Source: Hymenobacter perfusus (GTDB lineage: Bacteria; Bacteroidota; Bacteroidia; Cytophagales; Hymenobacteraceae). Taken from it: a DNA stretch of 64,000 nt. Positions 33,885 to 41,905 of this stretch are shown here, one piece after another (within the stretch, counting starts at the first letter, position 1; each line of letters starts with the position of its first letter). A program made the position numbers and the translations under genes. The notes beneath the pieces were generated by a model. It had not been told where the DNA came from, made no database searches, and saw nothing but the letters and a program-made list of their open reading frames with translations. The stretch is from positions 1,364,001 to 1,428,000 of the forward strand of contig NZ_RWIU01000001.1 in the NCBI RefSeq assembly GCF_003944765.1. Reading direction: 5' to 3'.

Positions 33885-33950
33885 TGCCCGGACCCGGGGC
33901 CTGTCTGGACCATAAAAGGTCCTCCGGGCTGCTGGTCCGGGCACTGTTTT
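33885..33950 (+). terminator. Terminator-like structure after the DksA-like gene
   Basis: TGCCCGGACC (33885-33894) pairs with GGTCCGGGCA (33934-33943), followed by CTGTTTT. A smaller hairpin (GGACC-ataaaa-GGTCC) is nested inside. Confidence 0.65.
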
Positions 33951-34034
33951 CGGGTGCTAGGCGTTACGCCTGCTCCCTGCTTTTTCTGATTATCAACCTG
34001 TACCGTAGCGATACGGCACGCATGCTTCTTCCAT

Positions 34035-35981
34035 ATGGGCAAGAAACACTTCTCCGGCGATGCGCCCGGCCGCCGTGGCCGCACCACCGGCGCCGGTCGT
34101 CCTTCCGACAGCCGCAATAACGACAGCCGTGGCAACGATAACCGTTCCTCGGACAACCGTGGCAATGACGGGTTCCGCAAGTTTATGCAGCCCGGCCAGG
34201 AGCGGGCCGAGCGCACGGGTGGTAACCCGCGCTTCGGGCAGAACGGCGGCAGTTCGGATGAGCGGCGGGGTAACTCTGACCGTTCCTCGTTTGGGCGTTC
34301 CAGCGGTGGTAGCTTCGGCGGTGGCCCGCGTAAATTCGGCAACTCAGCCGGAGGCAACAGCTTTGGTGGCCCGAAGAAGTTCGGTAACTCGGCCGGCGGC
34401 TCCTTCAACCGGGGCGGCCGCGACGCCCGTGGCGGCGACGACGCGCGCCGCAGCGGGGGCTACGGTGAGAACCGCGAGGAGCGGCCCGTGCGCCCGGTGC
34501 GCGAGTTTGAGCCCAAGAAAACCTGGCAGGGTCAGCCCTACCGGAACCAGGAAGGACAGTCGGCCGTGCCGCGTGGGTTGCCCGGCGAGCGGAACCGCAA
34601 ATTCATCAAGCAGAACCCCAACCCCCAGGACGAGCCCGAAACGTTCCGCCCCCGGCAGGAGGAAGCGCGCCCGATGCGCGAGGCGGCTCCCGGTGAGCGG
34701 GAAATCCGGGCGGCTCGTCAGTTCGATTTCCGTGGCCGACCTTCCGATCTTGACAACGAGCAGACGGAGCGCGCTGAGCGCCCCGAGCGTTCCTCCCGTT
34801 CAGAGTGGTCGGAACGGCCGGAGCGTACCGAGCGCCCCGCCCGCTTTGAGGCCGATGACCGCCGGGAGCGGCCGGTTCGTCGGACCGAGGAAAGTGGTGA
34901 GCGGCGCGACTTCGGCAACCGGCCGAGCTTTGGGGCCGGGGCAACCGGTGAGCGGCGCACGAGCCGGCCGGGTACCTTCGGGGACCGGCGCGACAGCCGG
35001 GGCTCCGACCAGGACCGCCGTGGCGCCTTCGGCGACAAGCGCAGCTTCGGCAGCAACAAGCGCGACGGCCGTTCTTCGTCGGAGGAGCGCCCCAAGCGTG
35101 CCCACGACGAGTACGCGGGCCGGGGTGCCCAGACGCCTAACACCAATCAGGCCGGCAAGCGTAAGTACGGCGAAGTAGCCGGCGAAGCGCCCGACTACAA
35201 GAACCTCAAGCACTACGAGGACGACAAAACCCGGGGTAACAAGCGTCGGCGTGAAGAAGATGATACGACGGGGGAAGAAGTTCGCCTGAACCGCTACATC
35301 GCCAACGCCGGCATCTGCTCCCGCCGCGACGCCGACGCCCTGATTGCCGCCGGCGAAATCAAGGTGAACGGGCAGGTAGTGACGGAAATGGGCTACAAAG
35401 TGCAGCCTTCCGACACGGTCCAGTACGGCAAGACCAACCTCAACCGCGAGAAGCAGGTGTACGTGCTCCTCAACAAGCCCAAGGACTTCCTCACCACCAC
35501 CGAGGACCCCGAAGGCCGCCGCACTGTGATGGAGCTGGTGAAAGGGGCCTCTAAGGAACGGCTGTTCCCCGTAGGCCGCCTCGACCGGAATACGACGGGC
35601 CTGCTGCTGTTCACCAATGATGGCGAAGTGGCGCAGAAACTTTCGCACCCCTCGCACCGCAACAAGAAAATCTACCAGGTGGAGCTGGACAAGCCCCTCA
35701 CGGAAGAGCACCTGAAGCAGATTGCCGATGGCGTGATGCTGGAAGACGGCAAAGCCGACGTGGATGATGTGGCCGTAGTGGCCGGCAACCCGCACTTTGT
35801 GGGCGTGGAAATTCACATTGGCCGTAACCGCATTGTGCGCCGCATTTTCGAGCACCTGGGCTATGATGTAGTGACGCTGGACCGGGTACAGTATGCCGGC
35901 CTGACCAAAAAAGACCTGCCCCGTGGCAAATGGCGCTTCCTTTCTGAGAAAGAAGTGATTCGCCTGAAGTATTTCATGTAA
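34035..35981 (+). CDS. rluB: Pseudouridine synthase (RsuA/RluB family) with a giant disordered N-terminus
   Basis: A 648-residue protein. The enzyme part is the C-terminal third: an S4 RNA-binding domain (about 416-475, VRLNRYIANAGICSRRDADALI) and the pseudouridine synthase domain with the catalytic Asp at D517 in GRLDRNTTG, ending RIFEHLGYDVVTLDRVQYAGL. Before it lie some 410 residues of low complexity, rich in Arg, Gly, Ser, Asn, Pro, Asp and Glu, with repeats such as GNSAGG..FGGPKKFGNSAGG and RERPV. RluB normally modifies 23S rRNA at U2605. The Arg/Gly-rich part is likely RNA binding and disordered. The ATG at 34035 is the only good start. Confidence 0.9.
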   Translation: MGKKHFSGDAPGRRGRTTGAGRPSDSRNNDSRGNDNRSSDNRGNDGFRKFMQPGQERAERTGGNPRFGQNGGSSDERRGNSDRSSFGRSSGGSFGGGPRKFGNSAGGNSFGGPKKFGNSAGGSFNRGGRDARGGDDARRSGGYGENREERPVRPVREFEPKKTWQGQPYRNQEGQSAVPRGLPGERNRKFIKQNPNPQDEPETFRPRQEEARPMREAAPGEREIRAARQFDFRGRPSDLDNEQTERAERPERSSRSEWSERPERTERPARFEADDRRERPVRRTEESGERRDFGNRPSFGAGATGERRTSRPGTFGDRRDSRGSDQDRRGAFGDKRSFGSNKRDGRSSSEERPKRAHDEYAGRGAQTPNTNQAGKRKYGEVAGEAPDYKNLKHYEDDKTRGNKRRREEDDTTGEEVRLNRYIANAGICSRRDADALIAAGEIKVNGQVVTEMGYKVQPSDTVQYGKTNLNREKQVYVLLNKPKDFLTTTEDPEGRRTVMELVKGASKERLFPVGRLDRNTTGLLLFTNDGEVAQKLSHPSHRNKKIYQVELDKPLTEEHLKQIADGVMLEDGKADVDDVAVVAGNPHFVGVEIHIGRNRIVRRIFEHLGYDVVTLDRVQYAGLTKKDLPRGKWRFLSEKEVIRLKYFM

Positions 35982-36012
35982 GCACGCAACCGCCCGCCCG
36001 GCGGGTGGCTCC

Positions 36013-36102
36013 TGATGGTGAAGTTGTGAAATAGGGAAGTGGTGAGTGGATGGATTTTTAATCCGACACCTAGCACTTTGCTCATTCCACAGCTTCACCA
36101 TT
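36013..36102. repeat. Imperfect inverted repeat, GTGAAGTNGTGA class
   Basis: ATGGTGAAGTTGTGAAAT on the left and ATTCCACAGCTTCACCAT on the right pair with few mismatches. It belongs to the GTGA-word family also seen at 41626-41880, 55475-55585 and 56392-56583. Confidence 0.65.
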
Positions 36103-36143
36103 TTTGTGCCGCCGAATGGCAGCCCCGCAAATAAAGGAACATC

Positions 36144-36947
36144 ATGCTTCAACAGGTGCAGCATGACGTTCTGGATATCCTGTCCACTTCATCACGTTCC
36201 CACTTGCGTACCCTGGCCCTCGATATTGGTAACACAGCCGTGAAGTACGGTTGCTTCGAAGCTGATACGCTAGTGGAATCGGCTACCGGGCAGACGCCGG
36301 AGCAGGTACGGGCAGCCGTGCAGCGGCTGCAGCCGGAGCACGTAATCCTGGCCTCGGTAGCGGAGCCCACGGCCGACTGGGCCGAAGAGCTACGCCAGCT
36401 GGTGCCGGGGCAAGTCCTGGAGTTCGTGCCGGCCACCACGCCGTTGCCCATCGGCAATGCGTACGCCACACCGCACACGCTCGGCGCCGACCGGCTGGCG
36501 GCGGCCGTGGGAGCCGCCTGGCTGCTTCCTGGTCGTTCGGTGGTGATAATAGATGCCGGTACGGCCATCAAATGCGACCTGGTCACGGCTGATGGTGTCT
36601 TTCGGGGCGGTAGTATTTCACCGGGGCTGGCTATGCGTTTTCAGGCCCTGCATACGTTTACCGGGCGGCTGCCGCTCATTGCCAAACCCGCAGACCCAGC
36701 CGCTACTGTGCCGCTGACCGGAGCCGATACCCAGGCCGCCATTCGGAGTGGGGTGCTGAACGGGGCGTCAGCGGAAGTGGGTGGAATGCTAGCTGAATAT
36801 GAGGCGCAGTTTCCGGGCCTGGCAGTGCTGGTAGCCGGTGGTGACGCCGGCTTTTTCCGCACCCGGCTGAAACGGCCTATCTTTGTTGTTCCGGAGCTCG
36901 TGTTAATGGGGCTTCACCGAATTTTAGTACACCATGTCTCAACCTAA
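36144..36947 (+). CDS. coaX: Type III pantothenate kinase
   Basis: A 267-residue enzyme for the first step of CoA synthesis, of the ASKHA fold. Marks: LALDIGNTAVKYG (phosphate loop, D27), HTLGADRLAAAVGA, VVIIDAGTAIKCDLV and FRGGSISPGLAMRFQALHTFTGRLP. The first 20 residues (LQQVQHDVLDILSTSSRSH) come from DNA resembling the end of the class A palindrome (GCATGACGTTCT). A TTG at 36204 would start the protein exactly at the conserved LRTLALDIG and may be the true start. The 14-nt overlap with the next gene implies coupling. With panC and panD it covers much of CoA precursor synthesis. Confidence 0.93.
   Translation: MLQQVQHDVLDILSTSSRSHLRTLALDIGNTAVKYGCFEADTLVESATGQTPEQVRAAVQRLQPEHVILASVAEPTADWAEELRQLVPGQVLEFVPATTPLPIGNAYATPHTLGADRLAAAVGAAWLLPGRSVVIIDAGTAIKCDLVTADGVFRGGSISPGLAMRFQALHTFTGRLPLIAKPADPAATVPLTGADTQAAIRSGVLNGASAEVGGMLAEYEAQFPGLAVLVAGGDAGFFRTRLKRPIFVVPELVLMGLHRILVHHVST
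36878..36885 (+). promoter_or_regulatory. Possible internal promoter box within coaX
   Basis: TATCTTTG matches TAnnTTTG and lies 49 nt before the start of the outer-membrane protein gene, inside coaX. Confidence 0.35.
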
Positions 36948-38286
36948 CTACGCCGGCCTGGCCGGTGGTCTTTCGCTGCTGGGGCTGCTGGCAGCCTCGC
37001 CGGCCGCACTGGGGCAGGGCCTCGGTAACTCGCCTTACTCGCGCCTGGGCCTGGGCGACGCCAGCATGAACTCGGGCGGCGTCCGGCAAATGGGCATGGG
37101 AGGCATCGGCGTAGCCGCGCCCAACAGCGTGAACGTGAACGAGCTGAACCCGGCCCTGGTGTACTATACCAGCCGCACCACGTTTGAGGCCGGGTTTACG
37201 GGACAGTTCAAGACCCTGAAGAACACCGTAAGCAGCCAGCAGACCGGCTCGGGCACGCTGGGCTATCTGGCCTTGGCGGTGCCCATCAACCGCCGCTGGG
37301 CGGGGCTTATCGGCCTGAAACCCTATAGCACGGTTGATTACGAATCGAAAACCCTGGACAACACGGTGGTTGGCGACCCTACTTCGCAGGTAGAGAAACG
37401 CTACACCGGTTCGGGCGGGTTGGCCGAAGCGTACATGAGCCACGCCGTACGGGTTGCCAAAGGGCTGACCCTGGGTGCCTCGGCGGGCTACGTGTTCGGC
37501 AGCATCGACCAGGACGCCAGCACCCGCATCGGTAGCAGCACCTTGGCCCTGGATCTATCTAACCGGGATATTTACCAGCAGCACATTCATTATTCCGACT
37601 TTGCTTTCCGGACGGGCCTGCACTACCGGGGGCAGATCAAGGAGAAGCTGAACTACAACGTGGGCGGAACGTACAGCTTCCGCTCCAACCTGAACGGGGA
37701 GCGAAGCGTCAGCCTGTTGCGCGAAGACTTCAATGGCATTCAGATTGGGTCAACGGCCCTGGAAATTGACGCGGTCGGCAAGGCCCGGGTGCCCGCGCTT
37801 ACCCAGTTGGGCATCAGCCTCGATAATAACCGCAGCTGGAGCTTAAGCGCCGAAGGTAGCCGCCAGGAATGGTCGCAGTTTCGGGCGTTTGGGGAACAGG
37901 GCGGCTCCTCCGGGATTCTGCTTTCTGATACCTACCGTTTTGGCGTAGGCGGAGAGTTGACGCCGGATGCTACCTCCGTGGATAATTACTTCAAACGGGT
38001 GACGTACCGGGCCGGCCTGAACGTGGCCCAGCTGCCTTACCGCCCCGGCGGCCAGACGCTCTACGACCGGTCGGTGAGCTGGGGCTTTGCTTTGCCGCTC
38101 CCCACCGCCACACCGCTCGATGCTACAACCATCAGCCTGGGTTTCACCTACGGCCAGCGGGGTAATACCGATGTGCGAAGCCTGTCGGATGGTTCCACGG
38201 AGCGCAACGTGAAAGAAGACTACGTGCGCATGCAGTTGGGCGTGACGCTCAACAACCGGTGGTTTATCAAGCGCCGCATTGAGTAA
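36934..38286 (+). CDS. Outer-membrane beta-barrel protein (FadL/OMPP1-like)
   Basis: A 450-residue exported protein. The signal peptide ends near residue 27 (AALGQG). A glycine-rich N-terminal part follows (NSPYSRLGLGDASMNSGGVRQMGMGGIGVA), a pattern typical of FadL/OMPP1-like and PorV-like barrels in Bacteroidota. The rest alternates in the manner of beta strands and ends in a charged tail (NNRWFIKRRIE). No enzymatic motif is visible. It starts inside coaX and runs into lptC (8-nt overlap if lptC starts at TTG 38279), which suggests one transcript and an envelope-biogenesis setting. Confidence 0.8.
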   Translation: MSQPNYAGLAGGLSLLGLLAASPAALGQGLGNSPYSRLGLGDASMNSGGVRQMGMGGIGVAAPNSVNVNELNPALVYYTSRTTFEAGFTGQFKTLKNTVSSQQTGSGTLGYLALAVPINRRWAGLIGLKPYSTVDYESKTLDNTVVGDPTSQVEKRYTGSGGLAEAYMSHAVRVAKGLTLGASAGYVFGSIDQDASTRIGSSTLALDLSNRDIYQQHIHYSDFAFRTGLHYRGQIKEKLNYNVGGTYSFRSNLNGERSVSLLREDFNGIQIGSTALEIDAVGKARVPALTQLGISLDNNRSWSLSAEGSRQEWSQFRAFGEQGGSSGILLSDTYRFGVGGELTPDATSVDNYFKRVTYRAGLNVAQLPYRPGGQTLYDRSVSWGFALPLPTATPLDATTISLGFTYGQRGNTDVRSLSDGSTERNVKEDYVRMQLGVTLNNRWFIKRRIE

Positions 38287-38296
38287 TCCCGCTCCT

Positions 38297-38884
38297 ATGT
38301 TCCCGGTTTCTGTTCGTCTGGTTTCGGTGTTGGTGGGGGTAACCCTACTCACGGCGGGCTGCCGTAAGAGCAGCGACGAGGTAGCCGCCAAGCCGATCGA
38401 ATACAAGGGCCCTACCGTGGAAACCGAGAACGTACTCATGCTGGTCAGCGACTCGGCCAAGCTGCGTATTCGCCTCACGGCCCCGCTGGAGCAGCAGTTT
38501 GAGTCGGGCGACATGTTGTACCCCAAGGGCGTGAAGCTGACGTTTCTCGGGGCCGACGGGCAGGAGGTGGTCAATACCATCACGGGCAAGTACGGTAAGT
38601 TTGAGAAGGCCAAGAACCTCTACACCATGCGCGGCGACGTGCGGGTTGTAAACGTGCCCAAGCAGCAGCGCATGAATACGGAGGAGGCTTTTTACGATAA
38701 GCTGAAAGCTACCATTTACACCAAAGAGCAGACGGAAATCAAGGTGACCACGCCCACGGAAGTCCTCACGGGCCGGGGGCTGACGGCCAACCAGGATTTC
38801 TCGCGCTACCGTATCCTGACGCCCACCGGCGTGTTCACGCTGCAAAATGCTCCTACGGCCGCTCCGGCCAAGCTTACCCGCTAA
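38297..38884 (+). CDS. lptC: LPS export periplasmic protein LptC
   Basis: A 195-residue periplasmic/inner-membrane component that passes LPS from LptBFG to LptA. The ATG at 38297 opens a signal peptide with lipobox LLTAGC, giving a lipoprotein form common in this phylum. The beta-jellyroll part includes YPKGVKLTFLGADGQE, TGKYGKFEKAKNLYTMRGDVRVVN and EEAFYDKLKATIYT. A TTG at 38279 would add six residues and overlap the previous gene. lptB is about 10 kb downstream. Confidence 0.9.
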   Translation: MFPVSVRLVSVLVGVTLLTAGCRKSSDEVAAKPIEYKGPTVETENVLMLVSDSAKLRIRLTAPLEQQFESGDMLYPKGVKLTFLGADGQEVVNTITGKYGKFEKAKNLYTMRGDVRVVNVPKQQRMNTEEAFYDKLKATIYTKEQTEIKVTTPTEVLTGRGLTANQDFSRYRILTPTGVFTLQNAPTAAPAKLTR

Positions 38885-38893
38885 CCTCTTCGC

Positions 38894-39157
38894 ATGAACC
38901 GCTTCTGGGAGCCCGGCATCAGCCGGACCATCTTGTTTGCCCTGTCTATTGTCACGTTCGTCATTGCCTGCTACCAAACGCTGGTAACGGGCAAAATGGA
39001 GGGATTATATCAGAATTACTGGCTGTTTATGCTCTCCTTCGGGATGGTGATTGGACTGCGCTACCTCCGTCAGCGCGATAAAGTAGCGGCGGCCGAGACA
39101 GAAGCAGCCCGCAAAGCAGCCGCTCCGCCCGCCAAAAAACCGAAGAAGAAAAAGTAA
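38894..39157 (+). CDS. Small two-helix membrane protein
   Basis: An 87-residue protein with two hydrophobic helices (ILFALSIVTFVIACY and YWLFMLSFGMVIGL), then a charged helix and a Lys/Pro-rich tail ending in KKPKKKK. I do not recognise a family. It lies 9 nt after lptC and should be in the same transcript, which ends at the hairpin at 39192-39239. The basic tail is probably cytoplasmic. A role alongside LPS transport is possible but only by position. Confidence 0.75.
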   Translation: MNRFWEPGISRTILFALSIVTFVIACYQTLVTGKMEGLYQNYWLFMLSFGMVIGLRYLRQRDKVAAAETEAARKAAAPPAKKPKKKK

Positions 39158-39191
39158 ACTTTCTGCTAGTACAGACGGCTACAACATTAAT

Positions 39192-39243
39192 AAAGCCCAA
39201 GTCCCTGATATCCGTGCGGATGCCAGGGACTTGGGCTTTGTAC
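39192..39243 (+). terminator. Long hairpin terminating the coaX-lptC transcript
   Basis: AAAGCCCAAGTCCCTG (39192-39207) pairs perfectly with CAGGGACTTGGGCTTT (39224-39239). Confidence 0.85.
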
Positions 39244-39433
39244 CGCTTTAACGTTTTGAAATAGCAAAGCTGCTAGCCCCTATTTCAGCGGCTCAGCACC
39301 GGGAAAACGACCGTACGTCCTGCGCTACCGCCGAAACCAGATGACTACCGCGCCATTTCATTACCTAATGACCATCTTTTTTGGTTATTTTGCACCTCTT
39401 TCACCTTTTCTTACTGCGCTTTTTTTCAAGTAA

Positions 39434-41566
39434 ATGGCATTAATCAACACGATTCGAGAAAAATCGGGCTGGGCGGTCGGGGCCATCATCATCGGCCTGC
39501 TGCTCTTTATGCTCGGCGGTGACTTCCTGTATGGCCGGAGCAGCATCTTCGGCAAAAACGATACGTCGGTAGGCGAAGTGGCCGGGGAAAAGGTGGAGTA
39601 CGAGGCCTTCAACGCCACGCTGGAGCAGGCCAAGCAGCAGTTTATTCAGCAGCAACAGCGCCAGCCCGACGACCAGGCGCTGGGCTATCTGCGCGACCAG
39701 GCCTGGAACCAGACGCTCTACCGCATTGCCTTCCAGAAGGAATTCGACAAGCTGGGCCTGAAAGTATCCGACGAGGAACTCACCGACATGGTGCAAGGCA
39801 ACAACGTGCACCCCAGCATCCGTCAGGCCTTCACCGACCCCAAGACGGGCCAGTTTGATGTGCTGAAAGTGAAGGAGTACCTGCGTAACCTCGATAAGAT
39901 GGACCCGCAGGCCCAGGCTGCCTTTGCCAACTTCGAAGCTAACCTGCGCCCTGAGCGGCTGGGAACCAAGTACAACAACCTGCTCAAAATGAGCACCTAC
40001 GTGACCTCGGCCGAAGCCAAGCGCTACAACGAAGGCCAGGCCGCCCAGGCCAGCCTGCGCTACCTGTTCGTGCCCTACTTCTCTCTCTCTGATTCGAGCG
40101 TGAAAGTGAGCAACGAGCAGCTGCAAGCTTACATTGATAAGAACAAGGGCCGCTACAAAGTGGAGGACGGCCGCAGCATCGAGTACGTGGTGATTCCGGT
40201 AACGGCTTCGGTAGAAGACAGCACCACCATCCGCAAGACGGTGGATGAGCTGGCTACCCAGTTCGCCGCCGCTCCGGTGGACTCGGCTTTCGTGAAACTG
40301 AACTCCGAAAACGCGACCAGCCCCGCTTTCCTCTCGCCAGCCGATATGCCCGAGAAGCTCCGCGCCCAGCTGCCGCTGCAGGTAGGCAAAGTGTACGGCC
40401 CTTACGCTGAAAACGGCACCTACTCGCTCTACAAGATATCGAGCCAGAAAGCCGGTACCCAGGCTGCCGCCCGCGCCAGCCATATCCTCATCAAGCCCGA
40501 AGGCACCACGCCCGAGGCGGATGCCGCCGCTAAAGCCAAGGCCACGGAAGTGCTGAACAAGATCAAAGGCGGTGCCGATTTCGCCGCCATGGCCCGGCAG
40601 TACGGTACCGATGGTACCACCGCTACCGGCGGCGACCTGGGCTGGTTCCAGCAGGGCCGCATGGTACCCGAGTTCGAGAAGGCGGTGTTTGCTGCTTCCT
40701 CGGCCGGCCTGTTGCCCGCTCCCGTGAAAACGTCGTTCGGCTACCACATCATCAAAATTACGGCTCCCAAAACCTCGCAGACCTATCAGGTGGCCACGGT
40801 GCAGAAAAGCATTCAGCCCACCGACGCCACCCGCGACGCCGCCTACCAGAAAGCCCAGGAGCTGAAAGGCGCCGCTACCGATCTGGCTTCGTTCCGCGCC
40901 GCCGTGGCCAAGGATAAGAGCCTGCAGAAAATGGAAGCCAAAGGCCTCGGCCGCGGCGACCAAGCCGTGAACAACATCCAGAACGGCCGCTCCATTGTCC
41001 GCTGGGCCTACGGTGTGAACCCCGAAGGCTCGCCTACGGAAGTAGGCGACGTATCGCGCGTGTTCGATGACGTGGGCGACCAGTACGTAATTGCCGTGCT
41101 GACCGGCGAGCGGACCAAAGGCACCGCCGATGTAGCCAGCGTGAAGCCCGAAGTAACCGCCCTCGTGCGCAACGAGCTGAAAGCCGAGCAGATCATCAGC
41201 AAGCTGAACGCCGCCAAAGGCGCCACGCTGGAGCAGATTGCTCAGGCCTACGGCAGCGCCGCCCAGGTAAAAACCGCCGACAACGTGGTATTGGGCCAAG
41301 GTATGATTCCCGGCCTCGGCTCCGAGCCGGTAGCCGTGGGCAAAGCCTTCGGCCTGAAGCCCGGCCAGAAATCGAAAGCCTTTGCTGGTGAGCAGGGCGT
41401 GCTGATGGTAGAAACCGTGAGCACCACGCCCGCTCCCGCCACCGCCGACGTGAAAGCCGCCAAGCAGCAGCTGACCGCCCAGCGCGTAGCCCGCGCCGAT
41501 GGCCTCATCTTTGAAGCCGTGAAGCAGCACGCCAACGTGAAGGACAACCGCACCAAGTTCTTCTAA
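39434..41566 (+). CDS. PpiD-like periplasmic peptidyl-prolyl isomerase
   Basis: A 710-residue protein anchored by one N-terminal helix (about residues 14-33, WAVGAIIIGLLLFMLGGDFLYG). It has a SurA_N-like region (VEYEAFNATLEQAKQQF to about 270), then a parvulin rotamase domain (about 345-440) with ASHILIKPEG, GGDLGWFQQGRMVPEFEKAVF and FGYHIIKI. A helical C-terminal part follows. Such proteins assist folding of exported and outer-membrane proteins. It stands alone between two hairpins. The ATG at 39434 gives the usual MALINTIREKS start. Confidence 0.92.
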   Translation: MALINTIREKSGWAVGAIIIGLLLFMLGGDFLYGRSSIFGKNDTSVGEVAGEKVEYEAFNATLEQAKQQFIQQQQRQPDDQALGYLRDQAWNQTLYRIAFQKEFDKLGLKVSDEELTDMVQGNNVHPSIRQAFTDPKTGQFDVLKVKEYLRNLDKMDPQAQAAFANFEANLRPERLGTKYNNLLKMSTYVTSAEAKRYNEGQAAQASLRYLFVPYFSLSDSSVKVSNEQLQAYIDKNKGRYKVEDGRSIEYVVIPVTASVEDSTTIRKTVDELATQFAAAPVDSAFVKLNSENATSPAFLSPADMPEKLRAQLPLQVGKVYGPYAENGTYSLYKISSQKAGTQAAARASHILIKPEGTTPEADAAAKAKATEVLNKIKGGADFAAMARQYGTDGTTATGGDLGWFQQGRMVPEFEKAVFAASSAGLLPAPVKTSFGYHIIKITAPKTSQTYQVATVQKSIQPTDATRDAAYQKAQELKGAATDLASFRAAVAKDKSLQKMEAKGLGRGDQAVNNIQNGRSIVRWAYGVNPEGSPTEVGDVSRVFDDVGDQYVIAVLTGERTKGTADVASVKPEVTALVRNELKAEQIISKLNAAKGATLEQIAQAYGSAAQVKTADNVVLGQGMIPGLGSEPVAVGKAFGLKPGQKSKAFAGEQGVLMVETVSTTPAPATADVKAAKQQLTAQRVARADGLIFEAVKQHANVKDNRTKFF

Positions 41567-41588
41567 GCCTGATAAGGCCGGAAAATGT

Positions 41589-41622
41589 AAAAGGGCCGTA
41601 CCTTAGGGTGCGGCCCTTTTTT
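41589..41622 (+). terminator. Intrinsic terminator after ppiD-like gene
   Basis: AAAAGGGCCG and CGGCCCTTTT arms with a 12-nt loop, followed by T-rich sequence. Confidence 0.87.
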
Positions 41623-41625
41623 GAT

Positions 41626-41880
41626 GTAGTGAATCGGTGAATTGGTGAGTAGTAAGCCATACGTAACCGGGTATAGAAAGAACGTCATGCTGAGCTTGCC
41701 GAAGCATCTCTACCGCTTCATTGTGGTAGTAAATCAACGAAGCGGTAGAGATGCTTCGGCAAGCTCAGCATGACGTTCATACTGTTACTTACGAACCGGT
41801 GCTTAAATCTGAGATGCAGACCGCGCAACTAGTGTCGGCCTAGCGTTCAACTCACTAACTCATCGATTCACTGAATCACC
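41626..41880. repeat. Outer inverted repeat of the GTGAATCGGTGA class
   Basis: GTAGTGAATCGGTGAATTGG on the left (41626-41653) and the reverse-complementary CACTAACTCATCGATTCACT-type right arm (41848-41880) enclose the class A palindrome at 41680-41778. The space between is otherwise without features. Confidence 0.7.
41680..41778. repeat. Palindromic element, class A copy 2
   Basis: A perfect 40-bp inverted repeat: left arm 41680-41719, right arm 41739-41778, 19-nt loop. The arms are nearly identical to those at 15643-15733 but the loop differs. There is no transposase nearby. Confidence 0.93.
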
Positions 41881-41905
41881 GTCCGGGTCTTTTCGTTAGG
41901 TACTT

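Noticed and set aside
39440..41530. 696-residue open frame antisense to the ppiD-like gene
   Set aside because: It is the mirror of a GC-rich, codon-biased gene; the product is His/Gly/Leu-rich without any domain, and the sense frame has clear SurA_N and rotamase motifs.
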